Of a DNA stretch of 64,000 bases, positions 46,014 to 54,524 are shown one piece after another. The notes under the pieces are model-generated. The model saw only the letters and a list, made by a program, of their open reading frames with translations. It made no database searches and was not told the origin of the DNA. The position numbers and the translations under genes are program-made. The stretch is taken from the NCBI RefSeq assembly GCF_033955345.1, contig NZ_CP138332.1, forward strand, positions 3,534,001 through 3,598,000, written 5' to 3'. How positions within the stretch are numbered: the stretch's first letter is position 1; every line of letters begins with the position of its first letter. The DNA is from Sphingobacterium bambusae. GTDB lineage: Bacteria; Bacteroidota; Bacteroidia; Sphingobacteriales; Sphingobacteriaceae.

Positions 46014-47147
46014 ATGGACTTATTTAATGTTTATCCTATTAATCCCATTAATATTGTAAAAGCTAAAGGCTCTACAATTTGGGATGCCGAAGGTAATGAA
46101 TACCTCGATCTGTATGGTGGACATGCGGTGATATCGATTGGTCACACGCACCCACACTATGTTGAAACATTGACTACCCAATTGAATCGTATCGGATTCT
46201 ACTCCAATTCAATTGAAATCCCTATCCAAAAGCAATTGGCCCGACAGTTGGGCGAGCTTTCGGGTAAGGAAGATTATACCTTATTTCTTTGTAATTCTGG
46301 TGCTGAGGCCAATGAGAACGCATTGAAATTAGCCTCCTTCCATAATAAGAAAAAGAAGATTATCGCCTTTTCGAAATCGTTTCATGGACGTACTTCCCTA
46401 GCGGTGGCTGCTACAGACAACCCTGCTATTGTGGCTCCCGTAAATGAAACAGACAATGTGGTATTCCTGCCTTTTAATGATGAAGAGGCCCTGTCAAATG
46501 CTTTTAGCACTTACGGCGACGAGATCTCATCGGTCATTATTGAAGGTATTCAGGGTGTAGGCGGCATACGCGAGGCCTCCATACCTTTTCTGAAGTTGAT
46601 CCGTAGCTTATGCGATCAGCACGACGCTGTTTTTATTGCCGATTCTGTTCAATGTGGTTATGGCCGTACGGGCGATTTCTTTTCGCATGACTACGCAGGC
46701 ATTTCCGCCGATATTTACACGATGGCGAAAGGAATGGGCAATGGTTTCCCGATAGGGGCGGTGGCCATAGCGCCTAAGTTTCAGGCTTCTTTTGGTTTGC
46801 TGGGCACAACCTTCGGTGGAAACCATTTGGCATGCGCTGCGGCAGTAGCGGTGTTGGACGTGATTAAATCTGAGCAGTTGCTGAATAATGCGCGTACTGT
46901 TGGTGATTATTTGATCGATGAGCTGAAGAAATTCGATAAAGTGAAGGAGGTTCGCGGTAGGGGATTAATGATCGGTATCGAACTGCCCGAAGAGCTTAGC
47001 CAAGTAAAGAAAGATCTGCTTTTAAAGAACCGTATATTTACCGGCGAGGCAAAACCCAATGTGATCCGGATATTGCCTGCATTAAATATTGATAAGAGTA
47101 TTGCTGATCGGTTTTTAACGGCTTTCGACGAACGATTGAAAGCGTAA
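46014..47147 (+). CDS. argD: Acetylornithine/succinylornithine aminotransferase
   Basis: 377 residues, class III PLP-dependent aminotransferase. Motifs are LFLCNSGAEANENALKLA, SFHGRTSLAVAA and VFIADSVQCGYGRTGDFF. The PLP lysine is in YTMAKGMGNGFPIGAVA. It converts N-acyl-glutamate semialdehyde to N-acyl-ornithine in arginine synthesis. It is the first gene of the operon; argC, argG and argH are not in the window. Confidence 0.92.
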   Translation: MDLFNVYPINPINIVKAKGSTIWDAEGNEYLDLYGGHAVISIGHTHPHYVETLTTQLNRIGFYSNSIEIPIQKQLARQLGELSGKEDYTLFLCNSGAEANENALKLASFHNKKKKIIAFSKSFHGRTSLAVAATDNPAIVAPVNETDNVVFLPFNDEEALSNAFSTYGDEISSVIIEGIQGVGGIREASIPFLKLIRSLCDQHDAVFIADSVQCGYGRTGDFFSHDYAGISADIYTMAKGMGNGFPIGAVAIAPKFQASFGLLGTTFGGNHLACAAAVAVLDVIKSEQLLNNARTVGDYLIDELKKFDKVKEVRGRGLMIGIELPEELSQVKKDLLLKNRIFTGEAKPNVIRILPALNIDKSIADRFLTAFDERLKA

Positions 47148-47159
47148 TCAAAGATAAAG

Positions 47160-48122
47160 ATGAATAAATTTTTCTCGGTAGCAGACGTTGATGATCTGTC
47201 CAAAGTAGTTCAGGATGCATTGGCTTTGAAAGCAAGCCCCTACGACAATAAGGCGTTGGGCGAGAACAGAACCTTAGGCTTGGTATTTTTGAATCCTAGC
47301 CTGCGCACGCGCATGAGCACCCAGAAGGCTGCCATGAACTTGGGCATGAACGTCATGGTGATGAATATGGATAAGGACGGTTGGGCGTTGGAAACGCAGG
47401 ACGGCATTGTTATGAACGGCAACACGGTAGAACATATACGTGAAGCCGCCGCCGTGATGGGGGAATATTGCGATATTCTAGGCTTGCGATCGTTTCCCAG
47501 CCTAAAAGATAAAGAAGCCGACTATACGGAAGATCTTTTCAATAAATTCGTGAAGTTCTGTGGCGTGCCGGTGGTATCACTAGAGAGTGCCACTAGACAC
47601 CCGCTACAGAGTTTGACGGATTTGATTACCATCACAGAACATAAAAAGGTGGAAAAGCCGAAAGTGGTGCTTGCTTGGGCTCCCCACGTGAAAGCATTGC
47701 CACAGGCGGTGCCCAACTCCTTTGCGGAGTGGATGTGCAAAGCGCAAGAGCAGGGATTGGTTGATTTTACCATCGCGCACCCCATGGGATATGATCTTTG
47801 CGAAGATTTTACCAGAGGAGCCACCATATCGGACGATTTGGAGGAGAGCCTGAAAGGTGCTGATTTTGTTTACGTAAAAAATTGGTCCTCCTACCAAGAG
47901 TATGGCGAAGTATATCCCGTCGCACAGAATTGGATGATGGACAATGATAAACTGAAGCTGACGAATGATGCGAAGATTATGCACTGCCTTCCGGTTCGTC
48001 GTGATCTGGAATTGTCGTCCGAGATATTAGATGGTCCCAATTCATTGGTGATCAAAGAAGCAAGTAATCGCGTATGGGCAGCACAGGTGGTGCTAAAGCG
48101 AATGTTGGAAAATTTGAAATAA
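47160..48122 (+). CDS. argF': N-acylornithine transcarbamylase (Bacteroidota ArgF' type)
   Basis: 320 residues. The carbamoyl-phosphate loop is NPSLRTR (residues 45-51). The domain reading DGWALETQDGIVMNGNT and the motif RHPLQSLTDLITI are those of the N-acetyl/N-succinylornithine transcarbamylase group rather than ordinary OTCase. It carbamoylates N-acylornithine to N-acylcitrulline. Residue 90, which separates the known succinyl enzyme (Pro90 in B. fragilis) from the acetyl enzyme (Glu92 in Xanthomonas), is Val here, so the acyl group cannot be named safely. It lies 12 bases after argD. Confidence 0.9.
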   Translation: MNKFFSVADVDDLSKVVQDALALKASPYDNKALGENRTLGLVFLNPSLRTRMSTQKAAMNLGMNVMVMNMDKDGWALETQDGIVMNGNTVEHIREAAAVMGEYCDILGLRSFPSLKDKEADYTEDLFNKFVKFCGVPVVSLESATRHPLQSLTDLITITEHKKVEKPKVVLAWAPHVKALPQAVPNSFAEWMCKAQEQGLVDFTIAHPMGYDLCEDFTRGATISDDLEESLKGADFVYVKNWSSYQEYGEVYPVAQNWMMDNDKLKLTNDAKIMHCLPVRRDLELSSEILDGPNSLVIKEASNRVWAAQVVLKRMLENLK

Positions 48123-48143
48123 AAAAAGATTATATTCGATTAG

Positions 48144-48938
48144 ATGGGTAGTGTGTTGAATGTTATAAAAATAGGGGGGAATGTAATTGACGATGAAGAG
48201 CAATTACAGAGCTTTCTAGAGAAATTTGCAGCCTTGCAAGGTAAGAAAATCCTCGTTCATGGAGGTGGTAAAGTAGCAACGCGCACGGCGGCTGGACTCG
48301 GTATCGAGGCCAAAATGGTCGACGGTCGCCGTGTTACAGATGCGCCGATGCTCGACATTGTGACTATGGTGTATGCTGGGCTTACCAATAAGAAAATTGT
48401 ATCCGCGCTCCAAAAATTTGGTTGTGATGCACTTGGACTTAGTGGAGCCGACGGAAATACCATAAAGGCTGTAAAACGCCCGGTCCGTGAGATAGACTAT
48501 GGTTATGTGGGCGATATTTTGGTCGATAGCGTCAATACTTTGAGTGTAAAGAAGTTTTTGGAAGCGGGCTTTACGCCGGTTTTTTCGGCTATAACGCACA
48601 ATGGCTTGGGACAGTTGCTGAACACCAATGCGGATACCATTGCTTCTTCACTTGCTGTTTCCCTATCGAAGATCTATGATACTAGGCTGATATACTGTTT
48701 TGAAAAAGATGGTGTGCTGAGGGATGTTAACGATGATAAGTCGGTTATCAAAACAATCAAAGCAGACGATTTTGACGAATTGAAATCGGCCGGGATCATC
48801 TACGAAGGAATGATTCCTAAGCTCGAGAATGCTTTTCACGCTATTGGTAAAGGGGTGAAAAATGTATATATTGGCAATGCCTTGAACCTCCACTTGTATC
48901 AACAAGGGGAATTCGGTACCTGTTTATTAGCAAAATAA
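48144..48938 (+). CDS. argB: Acetylglutamate kinase (N-acyl-glutamate kinase)
   Basis: 264 residues of the amino-acid kinase fold. Seen are VIKIGGNVIDD near the N-terminus, the glycine loop KILVHGGGKVATRTAAGLGI, and INHNG-like ITHNGLGQLLNTNADTIASS. It phosphorylates N-acylglutamate, the committed step of the pathway. Whether the acyl group is acetyl or succinyl follows the transcarbamylase question. No arginine-feedback N-terminal helix is evident, so feedback inhibition is uncertain. Confidence 0.93.
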   Translation: MGSVLNVIKIGGNVIDDEEQLQSFLEKFAALQGKKILVHGGGKVATRTAAGLGIEAKMVDGRRVTDAPMLDIVTMVYAGLTNKKIVSALQKFGCDALGLSGADGNTIKAVKRPVREIDYGYVGDILVDSVNTLSVKKFLEAGFTPVFSAITHNGLGQLLNTNADTIASSLAVSLSKIYDTRLIYCFEKDGVLRDVNDDKSVIKTIKADDFDELKSAGIIYEGMIPKLENAFHAIGKGVKNVYIGNALNLHLYQQGEFGTCLLAK

Positions 48939-48942
48939 TATC

Positions 48943-49743
48943 ATGAGTAAGATAACGATAGTTGGCAGTGGGAACATTGGTTTCTCTCTGGCGAAAGGTT
49001 TAGTGAAATCGGGGCAGTACCAGGCTGCTGATATCACCTTGACAAGACGAAATATTGCTGCCTTAAAGGAGGAAGCCGAGTTAGGGTTTGGAACCAGCGA
49101 CCAAAATGCGGAAGCCGTAGCCCAAGCGGATATCGTTGTCCTTGCCATCCTCCCTCAACAATTGAGAAAGGTGATGGAGGAAATTCAACCTGTTGTCAGA
49201 CCTGATCAGATTATCGTGTCTGTGGTTTCCGGCGTGAGCTGTGCCGATGTGAAAGCCGTTTTGGGTGCGGATTCGGTTGTGGTGCGCGCGATGCCCAACA
49301 CGGCTATCGCCATAGGCCAGTCCATGACCTGTATTGCGACAGACAATGCGGCGGATCATGCGGTGGCGCAAGTGGAAGCGCTTTTTGAAGCGGTCGGCGC
49401 GGTGGTCGTTATTCAAGAAGATTTGATGACATCGGCTACAGCGCTTTGTGCCTGCGGTATTGCCTTCTTCTTACGGGCAATCAGGGCTGCATCCCAAGGT
49501 GGGGTAGAAATTGGTTTTCATGCCCATGATGCGCTCAAGATGGCCGTGCAAACCGCTAAGGGCGCTGCCGATCTCTTGTTGCAAACGCAAAATCACCCGG
49601 AGGGGGAGATTGATAAAGTTACTTCGCCAAAGGGTTGTACCATCGCTGGGCTTAACGAGATGGAACATAATGGGTTCAGCTCTGCATTTATAAAAGGCAT
49701 CAAGCTCTCTGCAAAGAAAGCTGGAGGGCTTTATAATGACTAG
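48943..49743 (+). CDS. proC: Pyrroline-5-carboxylate reductase
   Basis: 266 residues. The NAD(P)-binding start ITIVGSGNIGFSLAKGLVKS and the C-terminal VTSPKGCTIAGLNEMEHNGF are family signatures. It makes proline from pyrroline-5-carboxylate. It sits inside the arginine operon, four bases after argB, and overlaps the next gene by eight bases, so it is translationally tied to argE. The arginine and proline routes share glutamate-semialdehyde-type intermediates, which may explain the placement. Confidence 0.92.
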   Translation: MSKITIVGSGNIGFSLAKGLVKSGQYQAADITLTRRNIAALKEEAELGFGTSDQNAEAVAQADIVVLAILPQQLRKVMEEIQPVVRPDQIIVSVVSGVSCADVKAVLGADSVVVRAMPNTAIAIGQSMTCIATDNAADHAVAQVEALFEAVGAVVVIQEDLMTSATALCACGIAFFLRAIRAASQGGVEIGFHAHDALKMAVQTAKGAADLLLQTQNHPEGEIDKVTSPKGCTIAGLNEMEHNGFSSAFIKGIKLSAKKAGGLYND

Positions 49744-50806
49744 TCTCTCTACAGCCGTTCTAGCAGCAGAATGTACGACGCTGCTCAAGCAACTTATTGC
49801 TATACCTTCCTTTAGTAGGCAAGAAAACGACACAGCAGATCTGCTGTGTCGTTTTCTTGAGGAACATTCCGTTAGCTACGACCGCTTGGGCAACAACCTT
49901 TGGGCCTACAACCGTTATTTTGATGAGCAGAAGCCCACTATTTTGCTGAACTCGCATCACGATACCGTAAAACCTAATCCCGGTTATAGCAGAGACCCGT
50001 TTACGCCAAGCGTGGAGGATGGAAAATTATTTGGGCTGGGCAGCAATGATGCTGGCGGTTGTTTGGTGTCGCTCATCGCCGCGTTTTTGTATTATTATGA
50101 AAGGGACGATCTCCAATACAACCTATGCTTTTTGGCCTCCGCGGAGGAAGAGATATCTGGTAAGGATGGGGTAGAGGCGGCCTATGCACATTTGAAGCCT
50201 ATTGCCTTCGCTATTGTGGGTGAACCGACGCTGTTGGATTTGGCGGTAGCCGAAAAGGGATTGATGGTGTTGGATTGTGAAGCAACGGGAGTTGCTGGGC
50301 ACGCTGCACGCGAAGAAGGCGAAAATGCTATTTACAAGGCTATGCAGGCGATAGAATGGTTCCGAACATTTACATTTCCTAAAACCTCGGAACATCTAGG
50401 GCCGGTAAAGATGTCGGTCACAATGATTAATGCAGGCTCGCAGCACAATGTGGTGCCCGCTTCCTGTACCTTCGTGGTGGATGTGCGTACCACAGATGTG
50501 TATACAAACCAGGACGTGTTGGATATCATTCGGCAGCATGTCGATCTCGATATACGTCCGAGGTCTACCCGATTGAACCCATCAACCATATCCCTTGACC
50601 ATCCGATTGTTCAGTCTGGCCTGCAGCTGGGATCGGCAACTTATGGTAGCCCAACAATGAGCGACCAAGCGTTGCTCCCTGTTCCTTCGCTGAAAGTAGG
50701 CCCTGGAGATTCTGCTCGGTCACATGCAGCTGACGAATTCATATTTACAGATGAAATAGATCGCGGTGTGCAATTTTATATAGATTTACTCGGAAATATC
50801 CTTTAA
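49736..50806 (+). CDS. argE: M20 family N-acyl-ornithine/citrulline deacylase
   Basis: 356 residues. M20 metallopeptidase ligands are seen in LLNSHHDTVKP (His and Asp), GLGSNDAGGCL (Asp) and FLASAEEEISGKDG (two Glu, including the catalytic base). The dimerisation domain includes GHAAREEGENAIYKAM. In Bacteroidota using N-acylcitrulline, this enzyme releases citrulline from it. It starts within proC and is the last gene of the operon. Confidence 0.88.
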   Translation: MTSLSTAVLAAECTTLLKQLIAIPSFSRQENDTADLLCRFLEEHSVSYDRLGNNLWAYNRYFDEQKPTILLNSHHDTVKPNPGYSRDPFTPSVEDGKLFGLGSNDAGGCLVSLIAAFLYYYERDDLQYNLCFLASAEEEISGKDGVEAAYAHLKPIAFAIVGEPTLLDLAVAEKGLMVLDCEATGVAGHAAREEGENAIYKAMQAIEWFRTFTFPKTSEHLGPVKMSVTMINAGSQHNVVPASCTFVVDVRTTDVYTNQDVLDIIRQHVDLDIRPRSTRLNPSTISLDHPIVQSGLQLGSATYGSPTMSDQALLPVPSLKVGPGDSARSHAADEFIFTDEIDRGVQFYIDLLGNIL

Positions 50807-50852
50807 AAAAACAGAAAAGCCGGTCAATCGACCGGCTTTTCTGTTTTTTTAA
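50803..50852. terminator. Bidirectional terminator between argE and the Lrp-type gene
   Basis: A long symmetric hairpin, AAAGCCGGTC with GACCGGCTTT around AATC, flanked by CAG/CTG and A/T runs of seven on both sides. It ends both convergent units. Its edges overlap the argE stop codon and the Lrp-type stop codon. Confidence 0.93.
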
Positions 50853-51319
50853 AGTGAAATCTGCCTTTTGATGCTCTCTTCCAAAGAAATAATGGTTTCT
50901 GTACGCTGAATTCCGGTAAGCGCTTGGATGTCCTCGTTCAATACTTTCCGTAAATGAGCTGTATCACGGCATACAATTTTTGCGAACATACTGTATTGCC
51001 CCGTACAATAGTGTAGTTCCACAACCTCTTTAATGGATTGAAGCTGTTTTACAGCATCGGAATATTGCGAACCTTTTTCCAAATAGATTCCCAAGAAGGC
51101 CGTAATATCAAAACCTACCTTCTGTGGGTTGATTATGAGCTCTGATCCTTTGATTATTCCTAGTTCTTCCATCTTTTTCATCCTCACGTGTATAGTTCCT
51201 CCCGAAACTATCAGCTTTTTTGCTATTTCTGTGTATGGAATTGAGGCGTTTTCCATTAAAATAGACAAAATTTGAACATCTAAATTGTCTAAATCGTAAT
51301 TTGAATACTTTTTATCCAT
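50849..51319 (-). CDS. Lrp/AsnC family transcriptional regulator
   Basis: 156 residues. The N-terminal HTH reads LDNLDVQILSILMENASIPY followed by TEIAKKLIVSGGTIHVRMKK. The C-terminal RAM domain (about 70-150) binds amino-acid effectors. It is convergent with the arginine operon, and its promoter faces the intergenic region that holds the candidate small RNA. It could regulate the arginine operon or itself, but no operator is recognised. Confidence 0.92.
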   Translation of the reverse strand: MDKKYSNYDLDNLDVQILSILMENASIPYTEIAKKLIVSGGTIHVRMKKMEELGIIKGSELIINPQKVGFDITAFLGIYLEKGSQYSDAVKQLQSIKEVVELHYCTGQYSMFAKIVCRDTAHLRKVLNEDIQALTGIQRTETIISLEESIKRQISL

Positions 51320-51385
51320 GTAAATGGTGATTTGTTTTAAAATTTTCTAATACTTTTTGTAAAATAAATAAAAATCAAATAAAAT

Positions 51386-51416
51386 TTGCAGAGAAATCGC
51401 ATATATTTTATATTTG
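51386..51416 (+). promoter_or_regulatory. Promoter facing the candidate small RNA
   Basis: TTG at 51386-51388, 20 bp, then TATATTTG at 51409-51416, a full -7 match. No ORF of note follows before the hairpin terminator at 51507-51538. Confidence 0.6.
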
Positions 51417-51420
51417 TATT

Positions 51421-51538
51421 AACAAAACGAGATAAAAAATAGTAGTTTTGTTAAAAAGGTATGTTACTTCCCTCAAAATAACATAGGTTTATAATTGGTT
51501 AGCGTAGAAGCTCCTCGCCCGGGGAGCTTCTTCCTTTT
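51421..51538 (+). ncRNA. Candidate small RNA of three hairpins ending in a terminator
   Basis: Three successive stems follow the promoter. AACAAAAC (51421-51428) pairs with GTTTTGTT (51445-51452). TATGTTA (51460-51466) pairs with TAACATA (51479-51485). GAAGCTCCTC (51507-51516) pairs with GGGGAGCTTC (51521-51530), followed by TTCCTTTTT. The predicted transcript is about 115 bases. No coding potential is seen, and no known RNA family is claimed. Confidence 0.55.
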
Positions 51539-51796
51539 TATAAGCTTTTCTATATACACCGATTTTCAATGAAAATTTTATTTTTTTTGTAAAAATAGTA
51601 AGTATTTTTGGGATATGATTTTGTTTTTTGTAACAAATCATTCGATTATTGTAAATGTTTCATTTTTATAGCTTTCCTTGCTGCTATCTGCCTCGTACTA
51701 GGGTCCAAGCTTTTTCATAAATCGAGCTATCATCGTGCGCGAAAAAAGCGCATCTCTTGTTGCTAGGAATGTTATCTTTACCTAAAATGCTAGGCT
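51539..51796. other. AT-rich intergenic stretch before the kinase-like gene
   Basis: 258 bp of AT-rich DNA with several T and A runs. A -7-like TATCTTTA lies at 51773-51780, just upstream of the next gene, without a -33 at the right distance. No gene or clear repeat is seen. With the preceding candidate RNA, the gap between the Lrp-type gene and the next gene is 477 bp. Confidence 0.6.
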
Positions 51797-52840
51797 ATGG
51801 AAATGGATGATGTAAAGATATCAAGAAAGAAACCGATGTATCCCGTGGGAACAGGACTTGCAAAGTACCTCCGCATGTATCAGCGAGATGCTAAACTCCC
51901 CGTGGCCTATAAAGATCTGTTAAACTTTACGGAAACAGTGCCTGTAATGGATAAATATGGCGAGGATACCTTTTGGGAAACGCCGCTCTATCCGCCTTAT
52001 CTAGTCGATCAGTTGTATGAAGGACTTAAAGTGGTTTACGCCATCCTGAAAGCATCGGGAAATACACGCATTGTAGAGCATAAGATCATCGATCGTATAG
52101 AATATTGTGCTTTTGGCAATACGAGACCTTTTCGGGTAAGGATCATCAATAGACTGAACGATGTGTATGATTACTTTTATATTAAGCAGGCTGATGCTTC
52201 GCGCATCTATGGCTTAGAGCTGGAAGAGATTCTTTCCCCCAACCAAGTGAACTATCTCGTTGATCGGGAAACGCTCGTAGAAGAGCATATCGTCGGTATT
52301 CCAGGGGATGTTTTTAGTAAAGGCAATATCCTGAACCCAGATTATAACCAAACGCGTATTGCAAAGGAGTTTGTGAAGTTCAACGAACGATGTATCATTT
52401 CCCTTTTGGGGGATATGCGCGCTTACAATTTTGTGATGCAAATAACGCCTGATTTCGACGATTTCCAATTTCGCATTCGAGCAATAGACTTTGATCAACA
52501 GTTTTACGAGGGAAATCCAAAGGTCTATATGCCGCAGTATTTCAAGGAAAATTTTCCCTACGTCAAGATTGCCATGGAGCACCTTAATGAGAAGACGGTG
52601 TTGCAGTATCAACAGGAGGAGCGCTCATCTATCGTTCATCGTGTGCGCAGCGAACGACATCGTATCAAGGATCTGCGTGATGCCTCGCAGACGCAAGAAC
52701 TGTCTACAGAAGCTAACATCAACCAGCTTCGTGAAGGTTACGCTGCATTTTATGAGAATGATGCCTACTTTAAATGCAAAAGCATGACCGATATAGTAGA
52801 GCTAAATGTGAAAAATGTTATCCGGCAGGTCAAGCTCTAG
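51797..52840 (+). CDS. Hypothetical protein with protein-kinase-like motifs
   Basis: 347 residues, cytoplasmic, with no recognised family name. Three spaced motifs resemble the kinase/aminoglycoside-phosphotransferase fold: a beta-3-like Lys in YDYFYIKQADASR (Lys130), a catalytic-loop-like LLGDMRAYNFVM (Asp206 and Asn211), and a metal-loop-like RAIDFDQQFYEG (Asp231). Between them, LVEEHIVGIPGD could be the hinge. The C-terminal third is helical and charged. It is convergent with ruvC, overlapping by four bases. It may be a divergent kinase; this rests on motif reading alone. Confidence 0.6.
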   Translation: MEMDDVKISRKKPMYPVGTGLAKYLRMYQRDAKLPVAYKDLLNFTETVPVMDKYGEDTFWETPLYPPYLVDQLYEGLKVVYAILKASGNTRIVEHKIIDRIEYCAFGNTRPFRVRIINRLNDVYDYFYIKQADASRIYGLELEEILSPNQVNYLVDRETLVEEHIVGIPGDVFSKGNILNPDYNQTRIAKEFVKFNERCIISLLGDMRAYNFVMQITPDFDDFQFRIRAIDFDQQFYEGNPKVYMPQYFKENFPYVKIAMEHLNEKTVLQYQQEERSSIVHRVRSERHRIKDLRDASQTQELSTEANINQLREGYAAFYENDAYFKCKSMTDIVELNVKNVIRQVKL

Positions 52841-53400
52841 CGTACACGTTTTTCATTGTCTTTCACGAACGCGGCCCATCCGCTGTAACTTTTGCTCTCG
52901 CTACTGATATTTTGCTGAAATGCATGGCATACCGCAACAGCTAGGCCATCGGTAGCATCGAGGAACTCTGGAGTTTCATTGAATTTGAGGATGTTTTTTA
53001 GCATGGCGGCAACCTGTTCTTTGCTGGCATTGCCGCTGCCTGTAACAGCCTGCTTTATTTTTCGCGGAGAATACTCAAAAATGGGTATGTCAAAATTCAA
53101 GGCGGCTGCCATTGCTACCCCTTGTGCGCGACCTAATTTCAGCATCACCTGCACATTTTTTCCATAAAAGGGCGCTTCAAGTGCTACGCAGTCTGGTTTG
53201 TACTGTTCTACCAGTGCTGATGTTTTCTTGAAAATACGTTGCAATTTAAGTCCATGGTCGTCAAGGTGTCCCATCTTGATCACGCCCAGCGAGATTAGGC
53301 TTATCTGCTGCCCCACCTGCTTGACTAATCCGTAGCCAAGTACCACTGTTCCGGGGTCGATGCCTAAAATTATCCGCTCTTTTGCCTTTTCTCGTTGCAT
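52837..53400 (-). CDS. ruvC: Crossover junction endodeoxyribonuclease RuvC
   Basis: 187 residues. The RNase H-like fold shows the acidic active site in ILGIDPGTVVLGYG, VALEAPFYGKN and LDATDGLAVAVCHA. It resolves Holliday junctions together with RuvAB. It is slightly longer than the E. coli protein at both ends. Its last bases overlap the convergent gene. Confidence 0.95.
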   Translation of the reverse strand: MQREKAKERIILGIDPGTVVLGYGLVKQVGQQISLISLGVIKMGHLDDHGLKLQRIFKKTSALVEQYKPDCVALEAPFYGKNVQVMLKLGRAQGVAMAAALNFDIPIFEYSPRKIKQAVTGSGNASKEQVAAMLKNILKFNETPEFLDATDGLAVAVCHAFQQNISSESKSYSGWAAFVKDNEKRVR

Positions 53401-53528
53401 AAGGCAATATTACAATTTTATCCGCAGAAAATTTTTCTATTGTTTTATTTGAGCACCGTTGGCCGTGTTTTTGCTTGCTTCGCCTAATCGATTATGTTAA
53501 CTTAACATGTCGCTAAAATTTAGTAACA

Positions 53529-54524
53529 TTGTGCTCTTATTTGGGATCGTTGACGAAACAGCATAGAAAATATTTGAACCTGCTCATCAAGCTTGCTATC
53601 GTGGCAATGGCTTGTTGGTTTATCGTCACCAAGGTCAACAATCAAAAAAATCTTCGTGAATTTAATGCCCTGCTGGACGGCGTGGGAGATCTGGCCGTGC
53701 GTACGACCTTGTCCCTTGTCGTTATCATGATGTTCATGAACTGGGCTATAGAAGTGGTGAAGTGGAAGTACTTGAGCCGGCGTATAGAGCAAATAAGTTG
53801 GTGGAAATCTATACAATCCGTTTTTTGTGGCCTTACTTGGGCTATTTTTACCCCGAATAGGATAGGCGAATATGGCGGCCGAATCATGTTGCTGAAAGCG
53901 CAAAATAGGGCTACGGGTGCGGTAGCAATGGGGGTTGGTTTGTTTGCGCAGCTGGTGCTTACCAGTGTGTTCGGCGCCTTGAGTATCGCTTGGTTTGTAT
54001 GTACCTACCTACCGACACCCGATGCTGTGCAGTTTGCGGTATGGCTTCTGGGGATTATTTACGCCTTGGCGTTTTTAGTGCTCTATTTCAATGTGCATTG
54101 GGTAGATAAGCTGGTCGGACGTCTTCGTTTTTTACGGAAAATTAAACCGTTCTTTGCGGTTTTAGAGGATTTTAGCACGCGAGAGCTTACTAACGTCCTG
54201 CTTTTGTCGCTGGCGAGATTTGTGATTTTTACCTCGCAGTATATTGTATTGATGCTGGTCTTTTTGCCCAGTATGCCCTTTGCTGCAATGGTACTAATGA
54301 TCTTTATCCTGTTTTTTATCCAAAGCGCCGTCCCTTCCTTAGATATTTTCGATTTTAGTGTACGTAGCTTTGTGGCGAGTAATCTTTACAGCTACATCAC
54401 TACACAAGAGATTGCAGTGATGGCCATCGTGTCTTGCATTTGGTTTGTCAATTTAATACTTCCGGCCATTTTGGGGTCGGTGTTCGTTTTTAATGTTAAT
54501 TATGTCAATAACAACAAGTCTTGA
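53529..54524 (+). CDS. LPG-synthase-TM-like integral membrane protein (first copy)
   Basis: Up to 331 residues with about eight membrane helices. GLTWAIFTPNRIGEYGGRIM matches the conserved region of the lysylphosphatidylglycerol synthase TM / AglD-like family. The start is uncertain: TTG codons at 53529, 53541 and 53550 are all possible, and a TAACATTG element at 53524-53531 overlaps the first. It overlaps the next gene by 32 bases, so the two are coupled. Possible role in lipid or glycan transport; not proven. A related protein lies at 58598-59512. Confidence 0.75.
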   Translation: MCSYLGSLTKQHRKYLNLLIKLAIVAMACWFIVTKVNNQKNLREFNALLDGVGDLAVRTTLSLVVIMMFMNWAIEVVKWKYLSRRIEQISWWKSIQSVFCGLTWAIFTPNRIGEYGGRIMLLKAQNRATGAVAMGVGLFAQLVLTSVFGALSIAWFVCTYLPTPDAVQFAVWLLGIIYALAFLVLYFNVHWVDKLVGRLRFLRKIKPFFAVLEDFSTRELTNVLLLSLARFVIFTSQYIVLMLVFLPSMPFAAMVLMIFILFFIQSAVPSLDIFDFSVRSFVASNLYSYITTQEIAVMAIVSCIWFVNLILPAILGSVFVFNVNYVNNNKS

